DNA of 64,000 bases from Crystallibacter permensis (GTDB lineage: Bacteria; Actinomycetota; Actinomycetes; Actinomycetales; Micrococcaceae). The DNA lies in the NCBI RefSeq assembly GCF_025960875.1, contig NZ_JAODLR010000014.1, positions 1-64,000 on the forward strand, in the 5' to 3' direction. Below are positions 54,459 through 64,000 of this stretch, piece by piece (the first letter of the stretch is position 1; every line of letters begins with the position of its first letter). Made by a program: the position numbers and the translations under genes. Under the pieces are notes generated by a model. The model saw nothing but the letters and a program-made list of their open reading frames with translations, had not been told where the DNA came from and searched no databases.

Positions 54459-54741
54459 AAAGCCACATTGACACCCAGTTCTGACCACGTAAGCTTTTAG
54501 CTCAATGGGTCGTTTAGAGATAAGCCGATGACCCAGGCCGGGCTCCGGGCCAGAACAATGCACGCCAGCGGCAGAGTGAAGATTCTGCCCGGCGGCTGGA
54601 TGCCCGGTGCTTCCAACGGGTAGGTTTGCGCGTCAGTAGAAAACAGGTTCCGTCCGCTTCGCGGATCCGGTCCCTGGCCCGAAGGCGCGCGAACCTACCC
54701 TCTTCCATGCTGGCCCGTCGCCCTGCGCGGCTGGAGCAAGG

Positions 54742-54769
54742 AACGATGACATATAAACGATGACATATA
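54742..54769 (+). promoter_or_regulatory. Perfect 14-bp tandem repeat AACGATGACATATA x2
   Basis: The 14-bp unit is repeated without a gap about 85 bp upstream of the mannosyltransferase start. Its AT-rich halves (ACATATA) stand out in GC-rich DNA and may overlap a promoter or regulator site. The same arrangement is not seen elsewhere in the window. Confidence 0.4.
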
Positions 54770-54854
54770 CTGGACCGTTGGCGTTCGGCCCGGTCCCGCG
54801 GACATGCCCGCGCCATAATATGCGGCAACAGTAGCGAGATTGAAAGGCAGCTGA

Positions 54855-55583
54855 GTGCGGGTCCTGACCATCATTCCGACGTACAACGAGATTGAGTCCC
54901 TGCCTCGGACCCTGGACCGGCTCCGGGCCGTAGCGCCCGACATCGACGTCCTGGTAGTCGACGACAACTCTCCCGATGGCACCGGAGCGGCGGCGGACAC
55001 CGTTGCTGCCGCAGACAGCGCAGTCCATGTGCTGCACCGGCAGGGTAAGGAAGGACTCGGCGCGGCCTACATCGCCGGATTCCGTTGGGGTCTCGACGCG
55101 GGCTACGACGTTCTGGTCGAAATGGATGCCGACGGTTCCCACCAACCCGAAGAGTTGCAGCGTCTGCTGGATGCTTTGGACCGCGGTGCGGACATGGTCA
55201 AAGGCTCACGGTGGATCCGGGGAGGCAAGGTGGTCAACTGGCCGCTGCACCGGAAGCTGCTCTCACTCGGCGGCAGCTTGTACTCGCGGATCCTGCTCGG
55301 TGTCCGGGTCAAGGACATTACCGGTGGCTTCAATGCTTTCCGTGCGGAGACACTGAAGAAGATCGATCTCGAGTCGGTCGAATCCGTGGGCTACTGCTTC
55401 CAAGTAGACCTAACCTGGAAAACGCTCAAGGCCGGACTCGATGTACGGGAAGTTCCGATCACTTTTGTAGAACGCGAATTCGGGGACTCGAAGATGAGTG
55501 GCGGGATCGTGTTTGAATCGATCATCCTTGTCACGAAATGGGGACTCCGTTCCCGCTGGCACAAGCTGACCAGCAGAGCTTAA
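54855..55583 (+). CDS. Polyprenol-phosphate mannosyltransferase (GT2, Ppm1/DPM-like)
   Basis: The 242-residue GT2 enzyme has the nucleotide-sugar strand TIIPTYNEIESLP, the acidic motif VVDDNSPDGTG (about residues 40-50) and the catalytic metal site VEMDADGSHQPEEL. The C-terminal half has DITGGFNAFRAETL and EREFGDSKMSGG. It matches dolichol/polyprenol-phosphate mannose synthases that donate mannose for lipoglycans and protein mannosylation. No acyltransferase (Lnt) gene is fused or adjacent, unlike in mycobacteria. GTG 54855 is the start. Confidence 0.92.
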   Translation: MRVLTIIPTYNEIESLPRTLDRLRAVAPDIDVLVVDDNSPDGTGAAADTVAAADSAVHVLHRQGKEGLGAAYIAGFRWGLDAGYDVLVEMDADGSHQPEELQRLLDALDRGADMVKGSRWIRGGKVVNWPLHRKLLSLGGSLYSRILLGVRVKDITGGFNAFRAETLKKIDLESVESVGYCFQVDLTWKTLKAGLDVREVPITFVEREFGDSKMSGGIVFESIILVTKWGLRSRWHKLTSRA

Positions 55584-55585
55584 AG

Positions 55586-55623
55586 GCTGAGGGAGGAGAC
55601 CGTTTCCAGTCTCCTCCCTCAGC
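55586..55623. terminator. Bidirectional terminator between mannosyltransferase and rbpA
   Basis: A perfect 15-bp inverted repeat (55586-55600 with 55609-55623) and an eight-base loop lie between convergent genes, three bases after the rightward stop. Confidence 0.85.
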
Positions 55624-55635
55624 TGCGCCTATGTT

Positions 55636-55983
55636 CTAGGCGGAGCGGCGTTCGCCGCGGCGTTCACGCAGAATGTTCAACCGGTCCTCGAGAATCTGCT
55701 CCAGTTCTTCGACCGAGCGGCGTTCCAGCAACATATCCCAGTGGGTCCGGACGGCCTTCTCATTGCTGTCGTCGGGCTTTTCGCCATTGACGAGCAACGC
55801 TTCCTTGCCGGTCTTGGAAACCCAGGTCGGGGGGATCTCAGCCTCGGCGGCAAAGGTAACAAAGACCTGCTCGCCATCCTCGCAACGGTACTCCACCCGT
55901 TGACGCGGCGCCGGCTCGACACCGGATTCCGTCTCCATGCTCTGCGCTCCGAGACGCATACCCCGCAGGCTACGATCGCTCAT
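55636..55983 (-). CDS. rbpA: RNA polymerase-binding protein RbpA
   Basis: The 115-residue actinobacterial transcription factor has an N-terminal tail (SDRSLRGMRLGAQSMET), a core beta-barrel (VEYRCEDGEQVFVTFAAEAEIPPTW), and a C-terminal sigma-interaction helix with RTHWDMLLERRSVEELEQIL. It stabilises RNA polymerase with the principal sigma factor. The 170 bp before it, shared with the next leftward gene, hold its promoter region. Confidence 0.96.
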   Translation of the reverse strand: MSDRSLRGMRLGAQSMETESGVEPAPRQRVEYRCEDGEQVFVTFAAEAEIPPTWVSKTGKEALLVNGEKPDDSNEKAVRTHWDMLLERRSVEELEQILEDRLNILRERRGERRSA

Positions 55984-56155
55984 GATCTCTCCCTCTTGTC
56001 TTATGGTGGGGCGGTGAAATGCACCGTCCCGGCATGACCCGCACTACCTTCAACGCTTCCGGACCATCAACTGTTCCCGGTCGGCAGCGGGCATCAGCTT
56101 CGCGGCAAACAACCAATTGTAGTCCGGAATGGCCACATGGGTAAAGGCGAACATT

Positions 56156-57112
56156 TCACAACAGGCCTCGTGTCGGACTCGCTGCGTCTTCGCCCGGACC
56201 GCCGTCGGCACCATCAGGGCTTGCCCCGTCCGGCGTCGCCGCCCCCAAGACGCTGCCGATACCCTTGAGCGCCTCGCCGACTTCGCTGGGGATGATCCAC
56301 AACTTGTTGGAGGATCCGTCCGCAAGTTTGGGCAACGTCTGAAGGTACTGGTACGCGAGCAGTTTCTGGGTCGGATTGCCTTTGTGTATGGCGTCGAAGA
56401 CTTTCTGGATCGCCTGGGATTCACCGTCGGCACGGAGAATGGCTGCTTTGGCATCGCCCTCAGCTTTGAGGATGGCCGCCTGGCGTTCACCTTCAGCGGT
56501 GAGGATCTGCGACTGCTTGACGCCTTCAGCTGTCAGGATTGCAGCCCGACGGTCCCGGTCTGCACGCATCTGCTTTTCCATGGAATCCTGGATGGAGTGA
56601 GGAGGATCGATCGCCTTGAGCTCCACGCGAGAAACGCGGATGCCCCATCGGCCGGTAGCCTCATCCAACACACCGCGCAGCTGGCCGTTGATTTGGTCCC
56701 GGGAAGTTAGCGCCTCTTCGAGGTTCAGCCCGCCCACGACGTTTCGCAGCGTGGTGGTGGTTAGCTGTTCGACGGCTTGGATGTAGTTGGCAATCTCGTA
56801 CGTCGCGGCACGCGGGTCGGTCACTTGGAAATAGATGACCGTATCAATGGAGACAACGAGGTTGTCTTCGGTAATAACGGGCTGCGGCGGAAACGACACG
56901 ACCTGTTCGCGCAGGTCCAGCAGGGGCAGGAGCCGGTCAACGAACGGGATCAGGATGGTCAGTCCGGGGTTGAGCGTGCGCTGGTATTTGCCCAAACGTT
57001 CGACTACGCCGGCGCGCGCCTGCGGAATGATCCGGACGGCGCGGACCAACACAATGAACACGAAAATAATCAGGACCAGCAGCACTATCCAAATGCCGAT
57101 ATTGCTATCCAT
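56156..57112 (-). CDS. SPFH/Band 7 domain protein (stomatin-like)
   Basis: The 318-residue protein has an N-terminal membrane helix (IGIWIVLLVLIIFVFIVLV, residues 5-23), the SPFH domain (about 30-180, with RLGKYQRTLNPGLTILIPF) and a long coiled helix rich in AEGERQAAILKAEG repeats. Such proteins form membrane microdomain scaffolds. It sits downstream of the NfeD-like gene on the same strand, the classic stomatin/NfeD pair. Confidence 0.93.
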   Translation of the reverse strand: MDSNIGIWIVLLVLIIFVFIVLVRAVRIIPQARAGVVERLGKYQRTLNPGLTILIPFVDRLLPLLDLREQVVSFPPQPVITEDNLVVSIDTVIYFQVTDPRAATYEIANYIQAVEQLTTTTLRNVVGGLNLEEALTSRDQINGQLRGVLDEATGRWGIRVSRVELKAIDPPHSIQDSMEKQMRADRDRRAAILTAEGVKQSQILTAEGERQAAILKAEGDAKAAILRADGESQAIQKVFDAIHKGNPTQKLLAYQYLQTLPKLADGSSNKLWIIPSEVGEALKGIGSVLGAATPDGASPDGADGGPGEDAASPTRGLL

Positions 57113-57209
57113 AGCTCCCCTTCAGTTGTTATTCGCATCAGCTTGTGGTTCGGATGCTGAGCCATCCGTGAGGCTGAGTGCGTTGATGCGCCCTTGGACC
57201 TTCGCCGGT

Positions 57210-57683
57210 TTACTGGGCCGGGTAAGGGCCTGGCTCCGCGGCAGGGTAGACGACGGCGGTGGCCCCCTCGATCCGGGCCACGGCTACCCGCGCTCCGGCC
57301 GGGATTGCCGAACCGTCGCTCGAACGTGCCGTCCAGGTGTCGCCACCGATCTTGACCATGCCGGAGTGGTCCGTGACGGGTTCCAGCGCCATGGCCGATT
57401 CTCCGATCAACCTGTCGACGTTCGTGGCCTGGTCCCGGGGACCGCGGCGCAGGTGGCGCAGCCCTACGGGACGCACCACGAGAACCATGAGCAGCGCCAC
57501 CACGCAGAACACGACCACCTGGATCCAGAATGGCCAGCCGAGCAGCGCGGTGAATAAGGCGATCAGGGCCCCGAAGGACATCATGATGAAGAATAGGTCG
57601 AGCGTCATCATCTCGACGATCGCCAGGACAAGGAACAGAGCCAGCCATAGGACCCAACTGTTGATGACGAGCCATTCAAGCAT
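57210..57683 (-). CDS. NfeD-family membrane protein
   Basis: The 157-residue short NfeD has three or four N-terminal helices (about residues 5-80) and a C-terminal OB-fold (about 95-155: LIGESAMALEPV...GATAVVYPAAEPG). It lacks the protease domain of long NfeD proteins. ATG 57683 has an AGGGGG site. It is the upstream partner of the SPFH gene. Confidence 0.9.
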   Translation of the reverse strand: MLEWLVINSWVLWLALFLVLAIVEMMTLDLFFIMMSFGALIALFTALLGWPFWIQVVVFCVVALLMVLVVRPVGLRHLRRGPRDQATNVDRLIGESAMALEPVTDHSGMVKIGGDTWTARSSDGSAIPAGARVAVARIEGATAVVYPAAEPGPYPAQ

Positions 57684-57878
57684 CGGTTCCCCCTGTTGCA
57701 GGTAGAGACGCGGGACCACAAACATGCCACAGAGGACATGTGGTCCACAGCACCATCATGCCCGATTTGCCGGCGATTGTGGCGCTTTCCAGCCCGAACT
57801 TCGCTGTAGCGCGGAAACTGTGGCCAACTCGTGACCACAGCAGGCACAGCACGGGAAATGCGCCTCGTGCCTACGCCG

Positions 57879-58766
57879 CTAGCGGGCGCCCTTTTGGAAA
57901 ACGCTGAGGGTAAACCGGGCGTCGACCGCCAGCGGTGTCTCCGGGTCTTGGAGCACAATTGCTCCGTCACGCTGCTCAAGAGCTGCGCCGGCATGGTGGG
58001 CGTTCGGGCCCATCATCACCACATTCCGTATATCTTCGCCCTTGAGCTGCATGGGCACCGACAGGGAGTCCGCGGACACCGGTGTGAAGTCCTGTGCCAG
58101 GGCAGCAGCAAGCCTGTCAGACTTGTCGTCGTCGACGGCAAGCAGGGGGAGCCGTGCCCGCAGGGCGTCGAGATGCCCTGGCGCCGGGGTTACCACCAAC
58201 AGATGGCCCCCGGGTTTGAGGATCCGCGCGTATTCTTCGGCGTTGCGCGGGGCGAAAACGTTGATGATCAGATCGACGGCACCACCGGCCAGGGGAAGGG
58301 GCCGCCAGAGGTCCCACACCAGGCACAGCGCCCGCGGAACCGAACGCGCTGCGCGGCGCAGGGCAAACTTGGACAGATCCAGCGCCACCGCCCTGGCTGC
58401 AGGCACGGCCCCAAGGGCGGCAGCCAGATAATGGCCGGTGCCGGCCCCGGCATCGACGATGACTGGCCGTTCGACGCCTTCCAGCAGTGCCGAAACGGTT
58501 CCGGCGACCTGCTGGAGCAACGGGTCATAATGTCCGTCGTCCAGGAAGGCGGATCTGGCCGCAACCATGTCTGCAGTGTCCGGGATGAAAGACGTACCGC
58601 GCCCAGTCAGCAAGTTAACGTAGCCCTGTTTGGCGCCGTCGAAACGATGGCCTGCGGCACAGCTGATCCCACCCGCAACCGAATCCTCGTTGGGCCGCAT
58701 GTCCTCCGCGCACACCGGGCACAGCAGGAGGTCGACCGATTCCAAGGGCACGCTGAGTGAAGGCAT
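57879..58766 (-). CDS. RlmA-type 23S rRNA (guanine-N1)-methyltransferase-like
   Basis: The 295-residue protein has an N-terminal zinc ribbon (LLCPVCAEDM, then CAAGHRFDGAKQGYVNLL, about residues 15-50). The SAM-binding motif is VIVDAGAGTGHYLAAALG (about 102-119), followed by LVWDLWRPLPLAGG. This matches RlmA(I/II), TlrB-like rRNA methyltransferases that modify G745/G748 and in some organisms confer macrolide or tylosin resistance. The exact position is unassigned. It is divergent from the S9 peptidase gene. Confidence 0.88.
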   Translation of the reverse strand: MPSLSVPLESVDLLLCPVCAEDMRPNEDSVAGGISCAAGHRFDGAKQGYVNLLTGRGTSFIPDTADMVAARSAFLDDGHYDPLLQQVAGTVSALLEGVERPVIVDAGAGTGHYLAAALGAVPAARAVALDLSKFALRRAARSVPRALCLVWDLWRPLPLAGGAVDLIINVFAPRNAEEYARILKPGGHLLVVTPAPGHLDALRARLPLLAVDDDKSDRLAAALAQDFTPVSADSLSVPMQLKGEDIRNVVMMGPNAHHAGAALEQRDGAIVLQDPETPLAVDARFTLSVFQKGAR

Positions 58767-58851
58767 AAACCGATCCTAGCGAGACGACGGCCGCCGGCGT
58801 TACCGAAAGGTGACTCGCCCAAGCGACCGGCCTGAGACTAAGCTCACAAAG

Positions 58852-60936
58852 ATGAAGTCTGAAGAGATCGTTTTACTTAATTCCGTTTCCGCGCCGTCCG
58901 TCCATCCCGAGGGGAACCTCGCCGTGGTGTCCGTTACCCGCCCGGACTTCGCTGCCGACGCTTACGTCGGACAGTTGTGGGAGATACCGCTGGACGACGA
59001 CGGCGGTGCACCGCGGCGCCTGACCCGCGGTTTCCGTGATACCGCCCCGAAATACGCGCCCGACGGCGGCGCCTTGGCTTTCCTGCGCGCTGCACCTGGG
59101 GAAGCGCCCCAGCTTTTCGCCGTCGAGAGCAGCGGAGGGGAACCGGTCCAGTTGACTGACCGGAAGCTCGGGGTCTCCGGCTTTGCGTGGTCGCCCGATT
59201 CGGCGAGTCTGGTCTTTGCCGCACCGGTACCGGAAGAAGGACGTTACGGCACCGTGGAGGGACTTGGCGCCGACGCCGAGGACGCCCGGCTGATCACGGG
59301 CTATAAGTTCCGCCTGAACGGAGCCGGCTACACGAACGACAAACGCGCCCAGCTCTTCCGCCTGGATGCGCCCGATCTGCAGGCCGAACCACCGATAACC
59401 CCGACAGGCCGGGCGAAGAAGCAGGCTGAAGATGAGGGCCGCAAGTTCCAGCCGGTGCCGGAACCGGTCCAGCTGACCCACGGCACGGCGGACCACCAGT
59501 CGCCGCATTTCTCAGCGGACGGCGGCCGCATCTACTTCAGCGCCGCCCTGCATACAGAGGCCGACAGCGATTTGGTCTCGGACATCTACTCCATCGACAC
59601 GGACGGTCTGGATCTGCGCAAGCACACGAACCTGCAGGACCAGCCGACGGCGCGGGTTACCGCAGACCTGCCGGCGCCCAGCCCCGACGGCCGCTGGCTG
59701 TTCTTCCTCGGCAGCGAACTCGGCGAAAGCGGCATGGACTTCGTGGCACGAAACACCGGCCTCTATGTGGCGCCCGCGGATACCAGTGCTCCGGCCCGCA
59801 GGCTGACCGACGCCGAGACGATGGACCTGAGCGCTACCGGCGGCGAGCTGGTCGCGGTGGCGGATGACGCCGTCGTCGTTATGAACAGCACGCGCGGATC
59901 TGTGGAACTGCTGCGTCTGAACGCCGCTGGAGAGTTGCAGGTTCTGGTGGAGGGTCAACGCCAGGTGACCGGGGCAGGTGCTGCCGGCGGTGCGCTCGTG
60001 GTGAGTTTTACCGATCCCGGCACCGCCGGGGACGTGGGCCTCGTGACCGCCGCGGGGCTGCAGGTTCTCACCGATTTTTCGTCCGCCCTGCGTGCCGAGT
60101 CGCCGCTGGCCGAACTGCGGGAGGAAACCTTTACCGCGGCCGATGGGTACCCGGTGCACGGCTGGGTGCTGCTGCCGGAGGGGGAGGGGCCGCATCCGGT
60201 ACTGCTGAACATTCACGGCGGGCCCTTTGCCCAATACGGCTGGGGGCTTTTCGACGAGGCCCAGGTCTATGTGGAGGCCGGGTATGCCGTGCTGATGTGC
60301 AATCCGCGTGGTGCTGCCGGCTACGGGCAGGCGCACGGCCGGGCGATCAAGGAGGCCATGGGAACCGTGGACCTGGTGGACGTGCTCGCGTTCCTGGAGG
60401 GGGCGCAGGCGAAGTATCCGCAGCTGGACCGCGACCGGATGGGCGTGATGGGCGGTTCCTACGGCGGCTACCTCACCGCCTGGACGATCTCCCAGGACCA
60501 CCGTTTCGCGGCCGCGATCATTGAGCGCGGCTATCTGGATCCGCCATCGTTCGTGGGATCCAGCGACATCGGCTGGTTCTTCTCCGGCGAATATACGGGG
60601 ACCGATGAGGAGTGCATCCGCAGCCAGAACCCGTTTGCCCAGATCGGCAACGTTCAGACGCCGTCGCTCATCATCCACTCGGAAGAAGACCTGCGGTGCC
60701 CGCTCGAGCAGGCCCAGCGGTACTACGTAGCGCTCAAACAGCGCGGTGTGCCGGCCCAGCTGCTGATTTTCCCGGGGGAGAACCACGAGCTTTCGCGCAC
60801 CGGGACGCCCTGGCACCGCAAGCAGCGGTTCGGCGAGATCCTGCGCTGGTGGGCCACCTACCTGCCCACCGCCCGCAACCGGCTTGGGCAGCCCGAGTCC
60901 CGCGAAGCCGCGGAACTGGAGCCCGCCGCCGGCTAA
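58852..60936 (+). CDS. S9 family serine peptidase (acylaminoacyl/prolyl oligopeptidase type)
   Basis: This protein of about 694 residues has an N-terminal seven-bladed beta-propeller with WD/TolB-like strands (for example FAWSPDSASLVF) and a C-terminal alpha/beta-hydrolase. The nucleophile lies in MGGSYGGYLTAW, the Asp in HSEEDLRCPLEQA, and the His in FPGENHELSRTG. It cleaves short peptides, often releasing acyl-amino acids or dipeptides. ATG 58852 begins the conserved segment MKSEEIVLLNSVSAPSVHP; GTG 58810 is an alternative. No signal peptide is present. Confidence 0.9.
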   Translation: MKSEEIVLLNSVSAPSVHPEGNLAVVSVTRPDFAADAYVGQLWEIPLDDDGGAPRRLTRGFRDTAPKYAPDGGALAFLRAAPGEAPQLFAVESSGGEPVQLTDRKLGVSGFAWSPDSASLVFAAPVPEEGRYGTVEGLGADAEDARLITGYKFRLNGAGYTNDKRAQLFRLDAPDLQAEPPITPTGRAKKQAEDEGRKFQPVPEPVQLTHGTADHQSPHFSADGGRIYFSAALHTEADSDLVSDIYSIDTDGLDLRKHTNLQDQPTARVTADLPAPSPDGRWLFFLGSELGESGMDFVARNTGLYVAPADTSAPARRLTDAETMDLSATGGELVAVADDAVVVMNSTRGSVELLRLNAAGELQVLVEGQRQVTGAGAAGGALVVSFTDPGTAGDVGLVTAAGLQVLTDFSSALRAESPLAELREETFTAADGYPVHGWVLLPEGEGPHPVLLNIHGGPFAQYGWGLFDEAQVYVEAGYAVLMCNPRGAAGYGQAHGRAIKEAMGTVDLVDVLAFLEGAQAKYPQLDRDRMGVMGGSYGGYLTAWTISQDHRFAAAIIERGYLDPPSFVGSSDIGWFFSGEYTGTDEECIRSQNPFAQIGNVQTPSLIIHSEEDLRCPLEQAQRYYVALKQRGVPAQLLIFPGENHELSRTGTPWHRKQRFGEILRWWATYLPTARNRLGQPESREAAELEPAAG

Positions 60937-60938
60937 GT

Positions 60939-61688
60939 TCAGAAGTCCAGTTCCGCGCGGGCGCGCTCGATGGTCGGCTGTGCCCAGCGGCTGCTGTATT
61001 CCGCGCTGGTGCACAGCGAGCGCGTGATGGCCTTGTCGATGTAGACCACGCCGTCAAGGTGGTCTGTTTCGTGCTGCACAATGCGTGCCTGCCAGCCGGT
61101 GAACTCTTCGGTCCTGACCGTTCCGTCCGCGCGGAGATATTCGAACTCCACTATCCGGTGACGCTCCACGACGGCCTGGTAGCCTGCGAAGGACAAACAA
61201 CCTTCAAAGAACGACGCCGTGTGCTCGCCGATGGCGCGGACGTGCGGATTGATCGCGGCAAAGTACGGCAGCGGTTGCCGTTCGCGTGCGCCGGCTATCT
61301 CGGGCCCCACGGTGGCGGGATCTTCCAATACCGCCAGGCGCAAGGGGATGCCGATCTGCGGCGCCGCGAGACCGACGCCCGGTGCGGCATGCATGGTCCG
61401 GCGCATCAGCTCCAGCAGGGCGTGGAGCTCGGCGTCCTCGATCTGGCCGTCATAGGGAACCGCAGCCTGCCTCAGGACCGGGTGTCCCAGCTGGACAATC
61501 TGGGGCAGCTGCTCCCGCTCCAGCACTGCTGCCACTGCTGCGCGGATGTCTGCTGCCTTCAGTGCTGACACGATTCGGTTTCTCCATCCGTTCCGGTAAT
61601 GTCCGTCAGCCTCGATCCTATCCACGGCCCAGGCGATCGGCGGCCTGGGCGGAGGCTGCCGGTGCGGTGCCTGCGCCGCGTTGCTCAC
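60939..61688 (-). CDS. def: Peptide deformylase
   Basis: The 249-residue metalloenzyme removes the formyl group from new proteins. All three motifs are intact: GVGLAAPQIG (about residues 104-113), EGCLSFAGY (about 163-171) and QHETDHLDG (about 203-211), with Cys and two His as metal ligands. An N-terminal extension of about 60 residues precedes the usual start, so a later start is possible. It is convergent with the S9 peptidase, with two bases between stops. Confidence 0.93.
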   Translation of the reverse strand: MSNAAQAPHRQPPPRPPIAWAVDRIEADGHYRNGWRNRIVSALKAADIRAAVAAVLEREQLPQIVQLGHPVLRQAAVPYDGQIEDAELHALLELMRRTMHAAPGVGLAAPQIGIPLRLAVLEDPATVGPEIAGARERQPLPYFAAINPHVRAIGEHTASFFEGCLSFAGYQAVVERHRIVEFEYLRADGTVRTEEFTGWQARIVQHETDHLDGVVYIDKAITRSLCTSAEYSSRWAQPTIERARAELDF

Positions 61689-61706
61689 GAACTGATGGAA
61701 CAGAGC

Positions 61707-62270
61707 TCACGCCTTGCTGGAACAGTGGTACTGGTAACGGGCTTCCAACACACCCTGGGGATCGGCGGCGGCGACTTCCACGGTCAGCGATCCCGTTTCG
61801 GCCCGGTCCACGGTGATGGCAATGGTCGCCTCAGAGTGATCCGGGTCCTCCTGGCAGCGGACCGGTTGCAAGGATGCAGGTACGGACAGGCTGTCCCCGG
61901 GGCTGAGCCGTGTTCCGCCGGCCCTGTCCGGCACCCAGTCCGTACCACCGCTGAAGCGCGGTGAGTACAGAGTCACGGCAAGCACAAGCACGGTAGCCTC
62001 GGACTTATTCGCCACTGTCAGCAGCACAACGTCGTCGTCGTTGTTGCTGCCGTCCGTGGCCCCGACAGACGCGCTCAGCTGCTCGACGGTGGCCGGCAGC
62101 CCGTCCTGCTGCGCGGATTGCCCGCCGGACAGGTCCGGGGACGCGGCATCGCGAGGGGATTCCGGATTCCCGGAACCGCAGGATGCCAGCGAAAAAGCCG
62201 CCAGCAGAAGCAGCAGGAATCCCTGCCATCTCCTGGCCTGTAACGGCAGGAGCTGCCGGCCGGTCCACAT
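61707..62270 (-). CDS. Hypothetical lipoprotein
   Basis: This protein of about 187 residues has a signal peptide ending in the lipobox SLASC, so it is probably lipid-anchored at the cell surface. The mature part has a Ser/Pro/Asp-rich linker and then a beta-rich domain (VVLLTVANKSEATVLVLAVTL) resembling immunoglobulin-like accessory domains, with two late cysteines (RCQEDP and YHCSS) that may form a disulphide. No function is recognised. ATG 62270 places the signal peptide correctly; the upstream extension is unlikely. Confidence 0.7.
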   Translation of the reverse strand: MWTGRQLLPLQARRWQGFLLLLLAAFSLASCGSGNPESPRDAASPDLSGGQSAQQDGLPATVEQLSASVGATDGSNNDDDVVLLTVANKSEATVLVLAVTLYSPRFSGGTDWVPDRAGGTRLSPGDSLSVPASLQPVRCQEDPDHSEATIAITVDRAETGSLTVEVAAADPQGVLEARYQYHCSSKA

Positions 62271-62419
62271 GCAGCCATCGTAGGGTCCAATCACGACGGC
62301 GGCGTCGTCGATTAAGGTAGACAGTGGACCGTTGAAGCACTGCACGAACCTGGTCAGACCAATTCGGACGACGCCGTCGAAGACAGCAGAGGCGTCTCCG
62401 CATGACAGATGGAGACACG

Positions 62420-64000
<1,581 letters not shown>

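Noticed and set aside
54500-54705. Possible leftward small protein (reads PLEAPGIQPPGRIFTLPLAC and on to a stop)
   Set aside because: There is no start codon or ribosome site after the upstream in-frame stop, and I know of no homologue; the protein-like look may be chance.
59512-61014. 500-codon leftward frame opposite the S9 peptidase and deformylase
   Set aside because: It is antisense to the S9 peptidase catalytic domain and overlaps deformylase; there is no family resemblance.

Overview
The window is high-GC actinobacterial DNA. A complete Pup-proteasome locus (arc, dop, pup, prcB, prcA, pafA, a fused pafB-pafC), mycothiol ligase mshC, RbpA, TatA/TatC and small Micrococcales-type proteins point to a soil member of the Micrococcaceae close to Arthrobacter sensu lato. 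The species cannot be fixed from this sequence alone.

Layout. Positions 1-16,100 form an accessory, stress-flavoured region: a type III polyketide synthase; a tight run of phosphoribosyltransferase, ATP-grasp ligase and CocE/NonD hydrolase; two small disordered or membrane proteins (DUF6480-like and YtxH-like); a GH13 glucosidase; a CBS-pair protein; a pyruvate-oxidase-like ThDP enzyme; an FUSC transporter; a truncated, frameshifted DUF1684 remnant; a YdjM-like membrane protein; and an SRPBCC protein. It ends in a 1-kb non-coding stretch. That stretch carries two diverged copies of a roughly 195-bp element that looks like a pseudoknotted RNA with an upstream pair of 11-bp-spaced direct repeats. 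A 27-residue membrane peptide with its own terminator lies between the copies.

Positions 16,315-26,631 are a six-gene, translationally coupled biosynthetic cluster and the most unusual part of the window. SbnA- and SbnB-like enzymes should make L-2,3-diaminopropionate. A stand-alone partial-C/A/PCP protein should activate an amino acid. A 1119-residue protein has four tandem carrier domains fused to the six-helix, three-hexapeptide-domain membrane portion of Pls/PosA (poly-lysine synthetase type) enzymes, but no adenylation domain. A TauD/SyrP-like oxygenase and a LuxE-like acyl-protein synthetase complete it. I infer a diaminopropionate-derived oligomer or polymer, or a lipid-capped derivative, made at the membrane. 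The cluster is followed by an 850-bp gap with a tRNA-Leu(GAG), a possible island boundary, although no integrase is seen.

Positions 27,484-64,000 are mostly conserved chromosome: M20 peptidase, acyl-CoA dehydrogenase, DUF5703 protein, aldo/keto reductase, uppP, mshC, PAC2 protein, HAD hydrolase, site-2 protease, trmI, the proteasome-pupylation locus, two FKBP isomerases, pafBC, tatA-tatC, a HelY-type helicase, a YtcJ-type amidohydrolase, a polyprenol-phosphate mannosyltransferase, rbpA, an SPFH/NfeD pair, an RlmA-type methyltransferase, an S9 peptidase, peptide deformylase, a lipoprotein, and a short UvrA-like ABC ATPase cut by the window end. No CRISPR array, insertion sequence, rRNA or prophage was seen.
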